Origin: Multifurca ochricompacta | Taxonomy: Eukaryota; Basidiomycota; Agaricomycetes; Russulales; Russulaceae | Direction of reading: 5' to 3' | DNA: 47,950 nt | Assembly (NCBI GenBank): GCA_022496185.1 | Contig: WTXG01000267.1 | Location: forward strand, 1 to 47,950 | Part shown: in pieces, positions 1-9,124 of the stretch | Layout: every line of letters begins with the position of its first letter | Numbering within the stretch: the first letter of the stretch is position 1 | Position numbers and translations under genes: made by a program | Notes under the pieces: generated by a model | Told to the model about the DNA's origin: nothing | The model's input: only the letters and a program-made list of their open reading frames with translations | Databases searched by the model: none

Positions 1-1360
1 TAACAGTCGCTTCTGCCGCATGTACTCCCTTCTTTGGGCATTCCCTTGACATGTGCCCTTGTGCTTTGCAGCGAAAGCACCGTCCCTCCTTCATCAACGT
101 CTGCCTTTCGTCTTCTGTAAGGGCGACCCGTGCTCTGGTTCTGTCAGCAGAAGTATCCATCGTGTTTGGATCCCTCTGACCAGTGTGCATGGGTTTAATC
201 CCAAAGGCGGCCTTCCATTGGTTGCGGGTCTTTCCCTTCCTTGTATCGACCCCAAAGCACGTTTGGAAGTCGAGGTAATCCTGCTGTTGTCGTCTAGCAG
301 CGTCAACCCATGTATCCCAGTCATTGGGATGATGGAACTGGATAATATTCTTTACCAGGGGGTTGGGCAACCCCTGGGAGAAGAGGTCCAGTGTTGCCTC
401 TTCGTCTGTGTCATAACCAGCCCTGTTGGCCAAACTTCTGAACTTTGCTACATAGGCGTCCAGTTCTCCCTTCTCCATTTTTAGAGCTTTTAATTCTCGG
501 GCTGCCTTCTGCTTGGCCTGCCCATCTGTGAATGCGTCCTTGAACCTCTGGGCAATGGTTTCCCAAAGGCCTTCGCTTGTGGTGTGACACCCACTTTCAA
601 TTTGTTCATTCAGCCATTCCAGCTGCTCCATTGTCCAGTCATCCACGGCCTCTCCTCGAATTAACAATAGGAAGAGGTTGGCACGCTGGAAGGGGTTGAT
701 GATTTGGGGAACATCGTGATTGAAGTTTTTGAAGGTGGTGAATTCCAACATGAACTTTTTGCTTTGTGATCGGTCCCCTGCAAACGTTTGTGGCAGTACT
801 CCTGACAAACGTCCTGATGGTGGGGGAATGTTTGGTGGCAGCATGGCTGGTGGCGGGGGAGGAGCTGGGTCTGGAAGCTGGGCGGCAATGGTAGACATTC
901 CTTGATAAAACGGGGTGACAGTGTCGGTAGACTGTATAGAAATCTGGGGAGTTGTCAAAGCAGGGGCTCTGGACGTGGCAACTCCGGGTGCAACTGGGGT
1001 GGTAGTCGACGCTAATACCAGTGCTTCTTCACTAGGTTCTTCTACGTACTCTTCTGGTTCAGAGTCCGTGACAATGGCCGGGGGGTTTTCTCTCCACGGT
1101 CCTAATCCAAATTCAGGTGGGGCGGGTCCTGTAGTAACCCAAGAGTGTCGGCTATCCGAGTATTGGATATGATACCAAACTCTCTTCTCGTCGTCGTATT
1201 CTACCAGTTGGTATCTTCCGTCATGATAGACGTAGTATCCAAACTCGGACTCAAAATCTTTCCAGGTGGCAGAGCCAAGTACTTGCTGTGAAAGATTATG
1301 CTCGTCTCTGTGTTCGATGAGTTCTTCTCGAAAGAGGGTCTGACTGCGGCTGGAAGCCAC
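1..1360 (-). CDS. gag: Gag polyprotein of G1a, partial
   Basis: Structural Gag of a Gypsy element, expected to package element RNA in cytoplasmic particles. I read about 453 codons without a stop from 1360 to the left edge. Order: an N-terminal segment with aromatic residues, a proline-rich linker, the retrotransposon gag domain (around 300-800), and one CCHC zinc knuckle (CFRC...GHMSREC) near 30-75. The same protein is broken in G1b, G1c and G1d. The first codon at the family start position is GTG, not ATG; the G1d copy has ATG there, so true initiation in this copy is uncertain. The frame stays open at the window edge. The assignment is firm; the start is not. Confidence 0.85.
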   Translation of the reverse strand, partial: MASSRSQTLFREELIEHRDEHNLSQQVLGSATWKDFESEFGYYVYHDGRYQLVEYDDEKRVWYHIQYSDSRHSWVTTGPAPPEFGLGPWRENPPAIVTDSEPEEYVEEPSEEALVLASTTTPVAPGVATSRAPALTTPQISIQSTDTVTPFYQGMSTIAAQLPDPAPPPPPAMLPPNIPPPSGRLSGVLPQTFAGDRSQSKKFMLEFTTFKNFNHDVPQIINPFQRANLFLLLIRGEAVDDWTMEQLEWLNEQIESGCHTTSEGLWETIAQRFKDAFTDGQAKQKAARELKALKMEKGELDAYVAKFRSLANRAGYDTDEEATLDLFSQGLPNPLVKNIIQFHHPNDWDTWVDAARRQQQDYLDFQTCFGVDTRKGKTRNQWKAAFGIKPMHTGQRDPNTMDTSADRTRARVALTEDERQTLMKEGRCFRCKAQGHMSRECPKKGVHAAEATV

Positions 1361-1379
1361 GATGAGAGACTCGACTTGA

Positions 1380-1957
1380 TGTTACGTCCGGTGCGAGACG
1401 TTCCACACGACTTGTGTGACAGCTCGATCTACGGTTTCAGGTAGGAAGTCAATAGGACTTCCTGGAGTTTGGGTGAAGTGAGTCAAAGTCCGAGGAGCTG
1501 CCCCTCGAGACAATGTTGAGCGGAAAGTGCCAAAAGCACTGAGACGAACAAGTCAGAGTTTCAAAGGGGATGTCCAGAAGACAGGCACCGATGTATTCAA
1601 TAAGTCGAGTCTGAGCTCTACAGTGTACACTATAGCCAACTTATATACATAAGAGGACGGGCATCTATAGATAAGAGTCATGGAGTCAGGTGGGCCCAAA
1701 TATCTGAAAGCGGAGGGCGTAAAGCCTAGCTTCTACTGATAGGGAATTAAGTAAATGTCCGTTCGTATGATAAGGAGATGAGTGATAAGCATAGACGATA
1801 ACGAATACACAGAGGTAAACAAGAGATCACGTGGATGGACGAAGAGCACGTGAGGGATCCCACGATGGAGACGTAATCTGATAATGAAGAGTGGGTGGCA
1901 GGGAAGGGTCGTCATTGGGTAAAAAGAAGTAAACGGGAAGAGACGGGGTTCGTAACA
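1380..1957 (-). repeat. 5' LTR of G1a
   Basis: A 578-bp LTR with ends TGTTAC...GTAACA on the plus strand. It aligns along its length with the LTRs at 5917, 8455, 16938 and 35581 (shared blocks such as AATGTATTCAATAAG in their variants). Gag begins about 20 bases to the left, which makes this the 5' LTR on the minus strand. It keeps CpG at many positions where other copies have TG or CA. Confidence 0.9.
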
Positions 1958-3168
1958 AATGGTCTGGAATGGGGTCGATGAGATGGGAGTGATCGGATGC
2001 ATTGGTGGGGTTGTTGGGTGTGTGTTGACTTGTTTGCTTGACATGCTGCACATCCCTTTACATAGTCTTCAATGTCCTTTTTCATGTTGGGCCACCAATA
2101 GTCACATTTGGCAAGGACATAGGTGTTGGTGATGCTGGGGTGGCCAGCAGAGGGGAGGTCGTGGTGAAAATGGATCACCCCCCTCTTAATGTTGTCGCCA
2201 CTGGTGACAACAAGTCTCCATCTTTCCACCAGAGGCTGTCAACCTTTTTTCAGATTATGTGCATCAGCCCATGAGCAACATAGCTCTTGGTTCATGTTTT
2301 GTGAGATTTGTGCCCATAGGTCCATATCATGGAGGCTGACTACAGCCATTTTTGCAAACACCTCTTCTGGGAGGATGGTTAATTGTCATTGTCATCTTCC
2401 CCTGTGTGCATATCTGGTCTTCGTGACAGCGTGTCTGCTCATGCATTCTGACTCCCTGCAATGTGCTTTAGGGTGAAATTGTATTCTTCAGCTCCAGGAC
2501 CTCTCGTGCTACTCGTCGACTGATCTTGTGGGGTTCCTTCCAGTACAATAGGTTGGAATGGTCAGTATAAATGACCATCTTATGAGGACTCCCTGCAAGG
2601 TAAGGTCGCCAGTGTCACAATGCTTTGACTATGGCTAGGAGTTCTCTGTCCCAAATGTCATAGTTTTGTTTGGCAGATGAAAAGGTCTCCAAATAGTATG
2701 CCACCAGGTGAGGTATTTGTAACCATCTCTTTGATACAACACTGCCCCATTTGCAAAGTGGGAGGCGTCCACTTCCAATTCGAAGGGGCAACTCAGGTTG
2801 GGTTGAATGAGCACTGGCTCTGAGCTGACCAAGTCCCTGATCTGTTCAAATGCTCATTGCTGTTCGGTATTCCAATGCCAGGGTACGTCCTTTTTCAGGA
2901 GGTCATTTAATGGTCATGCAATACCCGAGAACCCTTTGATGAAGCATCGGTAGAAATTGCAAAATCCAATGAAAGACCAGACGTCTTTGACACAAGTCAG
3001 CATCGGCCATTCTCGGATTCCCTGTACTTTGACTGGGTCCATACACACTTGTCCTCCCTCCAGGATAACTCCTAGATACTCAACGCTTCACTGCTCAAAG
3101 GAACACTTTGCTGGCTTGAGGTACAGATCATGCTTGTGCAGTATATCCAGCACCTGATGCACTTGCTC
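1958..3168 (-). pseudogene. pol: G1b RNase H and integrase N-terminal region, broken
   Basis: Continuation of Gypsy pol. About 2700-3168 holds the end of RT and an RNase H-like stretch (DASHFANGAVL near 2740-2800). About 1990-2200 encodes the integrase zinc-binding HHCC module (HHDLPSAGH...CAAC). Reading moves between frames and meets stops, so it is not one intact ORF. The coding stops at 1958 where the G1a LTR begins; the catalytic integrase core is absent from this side. Confidence 0.75.
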
Positions 3169-4431
3169 TCAATGGTGATTCAAATCGTTGGTAGTGGCAA
3201 CCAGGATGTTGTCCATGTAGACTACTACTTTGCCAGTAAGGATGAGGTCTTGAAAGATATGATTCATCATGGCTTGGAATGTTGCCGGCGAGTTTGTAAG
3301 TCCGAAAAACATGACATTCGGCTTGAACAACCCTTGGTTCATTTTAAATGCTGCTTTGCATTGGTTGCCCTCTTTGATCCTGACATTATTGTAGCCCCAG
3401 TGTACATCCATTTTTGAAAAGAGGGACTTGTCCCACATGGTGTCAATGAGTTCAGAAATAAGTGGTAGGGGGTAGGCGTTCTTTACAGTGTACATGTTAA
3501 TCTTCTGGTAGTCCTGGACTGGTCGCAGTTTGCCATCCTTCTTCTTGATGAAGAAGAAGGGTGAGGCATACTGTGACTTGGATGGGCGAATGTATCCCTT
3601 GGCCAGATGCTCTTCCAGGAACTCAGTGAGTGCAACCTGCTCAGATTGGGACAATGGATAAATTTTGCAATCTATAGCAGCTGGCATATCAGGGAGAAGG
3701 TCGATGGCATGATCCCATGGTCGCTTTGGGGGAAAGTGATGTGACTCCTCTTCAGAGAATACCTTCCAATGCTGCTGATAAACACTTGGTACTACATCAT
3801 GGTAAGTCTTCTCAATCTGTCCTTGTACTGCCTTCTGGGCCAGTTCTGATGCTTTGGTGACATAACAATAACCAGGGTCATTTTCTTCCTCTGTACGTGT
3901 GGTCCTTGCTACTGGATGTCTGACCGTATAATCATAGCCAAGTGATGTGATAATGGTTGGGTATGAGTCTTTATCCATTGTTGTGTCAGCCCAGTTAATT
4001 TTTGGTTCGAAGGCAGCAAGCCATGGATATCCCAAAATAAGGTCTTCATCTCCTAGATCAGTAATCAGGAAGCGAATGATCTTTGTTATTTCTCCAACCT
4101 GGACATTTAGGTCCATATAGTGGGTGATCTTTCTGGCACGATTGGCCGTTCCATCAATGTTCCAAATGTTCTTTTCCTGGGGAAGTGCCAGCCTTCCCAG
4201 ACCCATTGTTTTGATTAGTCGTGGGTGAATGAAGTTATCTGTGGCTCCAGAGTCCACTAAAATATCTCGGTCGGCTGTCCTCTGTGTAGTTTCAAAATGG
4301 ACTGGTATTTTTAATGACTTGAATTGACTAGCATACACAGAGGTGACATGGAGTGCTCGTGCCCAGGCCGATGGGTTTGAGCCTAACAAAAATCCTTCTT
4401 TGCAAATGCCTTCTCTACCAAGATGGTGCAC
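3169..4431 (-). pseudogene. pol: G1b protease-reverse transcriptase segment
   Basis: A 420-codon open stretch. Residues 58-64 (LVDSGAT) are the retropepsin-type aspartic protease site. RT spans about residues 240-420, with the first catalytic Asp at residue 342 in SKMDV. The usual YMDD box at 405-408 reads YMDN, so the last catalytic Asp is Asn. The frame ends at a TGA just after the box. It overlaps the end of gag (from 4383) in the -1 register, as in G1c. Family assignment is firm; activity is unlikely. Confidence 0.85.
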
Positions 4432-5897
4432 ACTTCCTTGCTCTCTTTCATCATGTTAGCCCATATATCCTGAGCTTTTTCTTCCTTCAACCACTTGTCT
4501 ACAGTGAGTGGGTTATTCTGAGCAGGGGTTTCTGGTGTGACAGTTGCTGTGGTGACACACACTCCCTTCTTGGGACAATCCTGAGACATATGCCCCAATG
4601 CTTTACAATGAAAGCATTGCCCCTCTTTCATTAGTGTCTGCCGCTCATCTTCTGTAAGCATTGCCTGAGCTCAGGCTCGATCTGCAGTGGTGTCCATGGC
4701 ATTTGGATCCCACTGGGTATGCTGGGCAGGCTTTACTCTGAAGGTGGTCTTCCACTGGTCTTGGGTTTTTCCTTTCTTGGTGTCAACTCCAAACCATGTC
4801 TGGAAGTCTAAGTAGTCTTGTTGCTGCCGTTGGGCAGCATCGACCCAACTGTCCCAATCCTGAGGATGATGGAATTGGATGATATTTTTGACCAGCGGGT
4901 TGGGTAGCCCTTGTGAGAAGAGGTCTAATGTTACCTCCTCATCTGTGTCATAGCCGGCTCTATTGGCCAAGCTCCTAAATTTGGCAACGTATGCATCTAG
5001 TTTGCCTTTCTCCATTTTGAGGGATTTCAATTCTCAGGCTGCCTTCTGCTTGGCCTGCCTGTCTGTGAAGGTGTCTTTGAACTTTTGGGTGATGGTCTCC
5101 CAAAGGCCTTTGCTTGTAGTACAATGCCTGCCTTCAATCTGCTCATTTAACCACTCCAACTGCTCCATGGTCCAGTCATCTACTGCATCCCCTCAGATTA
5201 AGGAAAGGAACAGATTGGCACACTGGAATGGGTTGACAATCTGTGGGACATCATGATTGAAGTTCTTGAAGGTCGTGAACTCCAACATGAACTTCTTGCT
5301 TTGTGAGCAATCCCCATTGAATGTTTGGGGCAGCACTCCCAATAAACGTCTGGAAGGGGGGGGGATGTTTGGTGGTGCCGTCACAGGGACTGGTGGGGCA
5401 GGGTCTGGAAGTTGGGCAGCAATGGTAGACATGGGCTGGTGGGATGGGGTGACAGTGCTTGTGGATTGTATCGATATCTGGGGAGTTGTTAAAGCAGGGG
5501 CTCTGAACATGACAACTGCAGGTGCAACTGGAAATGTAGTCACTGCTAATGCTGGTGCTTCTTCTTCACTTGGTTCTTCCACATACTCCTCTGGTTCAGA
5601 GTCTGTGATAATGGCTGGAGGATTCTCTCTCCACAGCCCTAATCCAAATTTGGGTGGGGCAGGTCCTGTAGTGACCCAAGAGTGTTGGCTATCCAAGTAT
5701 TGGATACAATACCAAACTCTTTTCTCATCATCATATTCTACTGGTTGGTATCTTCCGTCGTGATAGACATAGTATCCAAACTTGGACTCAAAGTCTTTCC
5801 AGGTGGCAGAGCCAAGTACTTGTTGTGAAAGATTATTCTCATCTCTGTGTTTGATGAGTTCTTCTTGGAAGAGGGTCTGACTGCGGCTGGAAGCCAC
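4383..5897 (-). pseudogene. gag: G1b Gag, interrupted by three TGA codons
   Basis: Homologous along its length to the open gag of G1a. The frame starts with GTG at 5897, runs to a TGA near 5192, resumes, and is stopped again near 5036 and 4670. The CCHC knuckle (CFHCKALGHMSQDC) lies near 4575-4630. At each stop the G1a copy keeps an Arg or is open, consistent with CGA having become TGA. The last part (4383-4661) overlaps protease-RT by about 49 nt in the -1 register. Confidence 0.85.
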
Positions 5898-5916
5898 TGT
5901 GAGAGACTTGACTTGA

Positions 5917-6507
5917 TGTTACATCCGGTGCGGGACATTCCACACGACTTGTGTGACAGCTTCATTCGTACATTCAGATAAGAAGCCAATAAGACTTCTT
6001 GGAGTTAAGGAGGATGAGTCAAAGTCAAAGGGGCCATTCCCTAATGACAATGTTGAGCGGAAAGTGCCAAAAGCACTGAGACAAACGAGTCAGAGGTTTC
6101 AAGGGGAAGTCCAGAAGACAAACACCAATGTATTCAATAAGTCGAGTCTGAGGTCTACATAGTAGTTACAGCGGGCTTATATACATAATGAGGTGGGCGT
6201 CTATGAGATAAGGATATGGAGTCAGGTGGGCCCAAATATATGAAAGCGGATGGCATAAAGCCTGGCTTCTGATAGGGTATTAAGTAAGTGTCTGGTCATA
6301 AAGATAGGGAGATAACAGATACGAGATAAGGAAGCAAACATAAGCAAACACAGGGTCAACAGGCATCAACAAGTCATGGGGATGGGCGAAGGGCATGTGA
6401 CAGATCCCAGGATGGAGATGTAATCGAAAAGTGTAGCATAGGTGGGAGGGCTGGGTCTACATTGGGGAGAGTGAAGAAAAGAGGTACACTCGGTGGGGTT
6501 TGTAACA
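5917..6507 (-). repeat. 5' LTR of G1b
   Basis: A 591-bp LTR, ends TGTTAC...GTAACA on the plus strand, homologous to the other G1 LTRs. Gag lies to its left. Immediately to its right the integrase reading frame of the plus-strand element G2 begins, which marks the insertion point. Confidence 0.9.
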
Positions 6508-7769
6508 CAGTGCTACTAAAAGATCTCCCTTTGAAATCTGGTATGGCTTCCAACCAGAGTTTATTCCCCCACTCCATTTTGCCACCCCTATCCTGTCAGT
6601 TGAAGAAAGACTCTGCACCCTAGAAACCATCTGCAGTGAGGTAGCTGCTGCCCTCCAGGTGGCTGCAGAACTCATGAAACAGTCGAGACCAGATGGACCC
6701 CTCCATGCTTTCAAAACAGGAGAGCTGGTTTGGTTGGAAGGGACAAATATACACACCACTCACCCAAAAGCCAAACTCAGCCCCTGATGCCATGGTCCTT
6801 TTAAAGTCATACACTCTGGCCCTGTTAACTGCAAACTTGAACTCCCTAAGTCATGGTGCATCCACCCAGTCTTTCACAACTCTCTCCTGTCCCATTACAA
6901 AGAAACCCCAGTCCATTGTTATGACCTACCCAGTGTACCCGACAGATGGCAAGACATGGGGGACACACAAGCAGTGATGACAGCCATGCAGGGTCCACAA
7001 GGACAATGCCGGCTTAGTCATGATGTCCCACACCAAAGTCCAGAAGATGAATATGGCATGAGGTACAGAAGCAGATCACATGACAGTAAGGTTTGATGCC
7101 TCATGTACAGAAGGACCCTGAACCTTAGTTGACATGGGAAGACGGTGGCACTGGTTCTGATGGAAGGTTCCATAGTCACACATCCAGAACCACAGCGCTT
7201 AGATAGACAGATAAGAACCCTGATGACTAAGCTAGTCCAGCATGTATATATACCCTAGCTAGTCTTGCTCAGATGGTTCCCCATCTTGAGCTTTTGTGTC
7301 AATCAGAAGTCTTGTGGACCTTTACTTCCTTCCTTGTGTCTCACCACCCAAACTCGTCCCTTTGGTACTTGTCCTCTGTGACTTGTACACTGAGCCTGTG
7401 ACTCTGGTAGACCCTGTGTTGGACTTATTGTCTTCTGCATCATTCCAAGATTGTTCCAACCTTGTCCCTGTGACCTAGCCACCTGCACTCAACTGCATAT
7501 GCCCCTCCGAGCATAACACCATGGACCCAACTTCACTCGACCACCACCAGAACTTGTAAATGGGGAAGAAGACCATTATGAGATAGAGACCATCTTACAG
7601 TCTGCTCACACCCCTAACAGAAAAAGGCATCCATTACCTTGTCAAATGGAAAGGCTACCCTGCCTCAGAAAACTCTTGGGTCCCATTCACTGAAATGAAG
7701 AATGCCATGACCCTGCTTCAAGACTTCCATCATCGACACCCCACCCTGCCTAGACCCCCAAACCTCTGA
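6508..7769 (+). pseudogene. pol: G2 integrase C-terminus and chromodomain, split by a solo LTR
   Basis: From 6508 the plus strand encodes TPFEIWYG, a stretch of coiled-coil character, and then the GPF-type integrase C-terminal module (HGPFKV near 6795). After removing 6917-7518 together with one CCAT, the frame runs on through PNFTRPPPELV into a chromodomain (EIETIL...YLVKWKGY...NSWVP) ending at TGA 7767-7769. A small frame disturbance lies near 7610-7625. Chromodomains in such elements direct integration to heterochromatin; this is family knowledge, not shown here. Confidence 0.8.
6917..7518 (+). repeat. Solo LTR inside G2 (TSD CCAT)
   Basis: A 602-bp segment beginning TGTTATGACC and ending GCATAACA, flanked by CCAT at 6913-6916 and 7519-7522. 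Deleting the segment plus one CCAT restores the G2 reading frame exactly, which supports the boundaries. A TATA-like GTATATATA lies near 7236-7245, suggesting plus orientation. No internal region is attached. It does not resemble the G1 or G2 LTRs apart from the ends. Confidence 0.8.
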
Positions 7770-7810
7770 CAAACTTGCTGTGGCACAGCAAGGCCCTAAA
7801 GAGGGGATAG

Positions 7811-8384
7811 TGTCATGAACTGACACCCTAGAGACCTCCTGACCCCCTGGAAATTCCTGAATGTTCCCAGAGACCTTGCAGAACCCTCAAAAGACAAAGA
7901 TAACCCTAGATTAAGACCAGAGAAGAGCTGGTCTGGACCAGAGCCAGACTCCTGCCAAATTGGAGACCTGTGGGAAGAGTACTAACAGAACCCCACAATG
8001 CCTAAACAGCAGTCCACAAACTGTGGACTGTGGACTGCAGATTTCTAAGCCCAAAAGTGGGGCTATTCTCATTGGTGGATCAGTGGGGAGTTAAAGCAAA
8101 GTTAACCTCCCCTAAAGTAGTGCACAGACCAAAATCCCAGTTGTAATTACATATATAAACCCTTTTGGAATAGAATGGACAGCTCCAGACTGTCCACTTG
8201 TGATCTGGTTCCTGATTACCTAGGAGATTAGCCCCACCTTGTGGAAGGCTTCTCATCCCTTGTCTTTGAGCTGTTCACTTCGTCTTCCTGCACTTTCACC
8301 CTCACTCTCATCCTTTGCCCACTTCCAAATCCTTTCCCCTCATATACAACCCACTGTCCAGGCAGTCAACAGTGAGTTGTAACA
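7811..8384 (+). repeat. 3' LTR of G2
   Basis: A 574-bp LTR starting TGTCATGAAC right after the purine-rich AAAGAGGGGATAG (7798-7810), which fits the polypurine tract that primes plus-strand DNA synthesis. The right end TTGTAACA at 8384 is set by where G1-type LTR sequence resumes. The start is firmer than the end. Confidence 0.75.
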
Positions 8385-8454
8385 GTTTCAACAGTTCAGT
8401 GAAGAAGTTGCTAAGGACTTCTTAGAGGAGATGGGAGGAGTCACTGTCAAAGGG
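8385..8454 (-). repeat. Fragment of old G1-type LTR (L0), piece 1
   Basis: About 70 bases align with the G1 LTR block GACTTCTT...GAGTCA..GTCAAAGGG. The alignment continues at 17520 after removal of G1c, showing that this is the LTR into which G1c inserted. The five bases AAGGG (8450-8454) are one arm of the G1c target duplication. Confidence 0.8.
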
Positions 8455-9036
8455 TGTTACGTCCAGTGTGGGATGTTCTGCACGACTTGTGTGACAGCAT
8501 TGGTCAAGGGTTTCAGATAAGAGGTCAATAAGACCTCTTGGAGTTTCAAGGGGATGAGTCAAAGTCAAAGGGGCTGTTCCCTAAGATGATGTTGAATGGA
8601 AAGTGCCGAAAGCACTGAGACAGACAGGTCGAAGGATTCAAGGGGAAGTCCGAAAGACAAACACCGATGTATTCAATAAGTCGAGTCTGAAGTCTACAGT
8701 GTAGCTAGGACGGACTTATATACGTAAACAGACGGGCGTCTATAGATAAGGATAACAGAGTCATGTGGGCCCAAAGATACAAAAGCGGAGGGCATAAAGC
8801 CTGGCTTCTGATAGGGAATTAAGTAAGTGTCCAATTGTAGAGATAAGCAGATAAGAGAAGGTAATCATGAGCAAACAGTAAGTACATAAGTCCAAACAAC
8901 GGTCACGGGGATGGAAGCAATGCATGTGAGGGGTCCCAGGAGGGAGACATAATGAGGAAGTGGAGGGTTGGTGGGTGAGTGGGATCCCTGTTGGGAAGAG
9001 TGAAGAAAATAGGGCTGCTAGGCCCTGTTCATAACA
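8455..9036 (-). repeat. 3' LTR of G1c
   Basis: 582 bp, TGTTAC...ATAACA on the plus strand, almost identical to 16938-17519. The polypurine tract lies directly right of it, which makes it the 3' LTR on the minus strand. Confidence 0.95.
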
Positions 9037-9050
9037 TCACCCTCCCTTCT
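9037..9050 (-). other. Polypurine tract of G1c
   Basis: Read on the minus strand this is AGAAGGGAGGGTGA, directly upstream of the 3' LTR start. Such tracts prime plus-strand DNA synthesis in LTR retrotransposons. The equivalent place in G1e (38189-38200) is AGAGGGGGTAA on the minus strand. Confidence 0.8.
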
Positions 9051-9124
9051 GGCTCGAGCTGACCCAGCTAGAAATGCGCACCATCATCATCCTGCACCAA
9101 GTCCACATAATTGTCTGCCAGGTT

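Larger units (their letters stand above)
1..1957 (-). mobile_element. Gypsy LTR retrotransposon G1a, 5' part (runs off the left edge)
   Basis: Minus-strand Gypsy element of which the window holds the 5' LTR (right) and an uninterrupted gag frame (left); pol and the 3' LTR lie beyond the left edge. The right LTR end directly abuts integrase sequence of G1b, so G1a most likely inserted into G1b. The 5 bases next to the LTR (AATGG, 1958-1962) would be the target-site duplication; the partner is outside the window. It is rich in CpG and has no stop codon in gag, so it looks like the youngest G1 copy here. Confidence 0.85.
1958..6507 (-). mobile_element. Gypsy element G1b, truncated in integrase by G1a
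   Basis: Reading leftward on the minus strand: 5' LTR (5917-6507), gag, protease-RT, RNase H, and integrase up to position 1958, where G1a begins. The rest of integrase, ORF3 and the 3' LTR must lie left of the window or be lost. Its right LTR end interrupts the integrase of the plus-strand element G2, so G1b inserted into G2. Coding frames contain several TGA codons and an altered RT active site, so it is defective. Confidence 0.85.
6508..8384 (+). mobile_element. Gypsy element G2, 3' portion
   Basis: A second Gypsy lineage on the opposite strand. Present are the C-terminal third of integrase, a chromodomain, a purine-rich tract and the 3' LTR. The 5' portion is left of the G1b insertion, outside the window. 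A solo LTR (6917-7518) interrupts it. The G2 LTR ends against a G1-type LTR fragment (8385-8454), so G2 had inserted into the old LTR L0. Confidence 0.8.

Noticed and set aside
53..484. Plus-strand ORF of 143 codons opposite G1a gag
   Set aside because: It is the antisense of a continuous Gag frame with clear domains and shows no feature of its own.
3130..3417. Plus-strand ORF opposite reverse transcriptase
   Set aside because: Antisense shadow of the RT region; the minus strand has all the conserved motifs.
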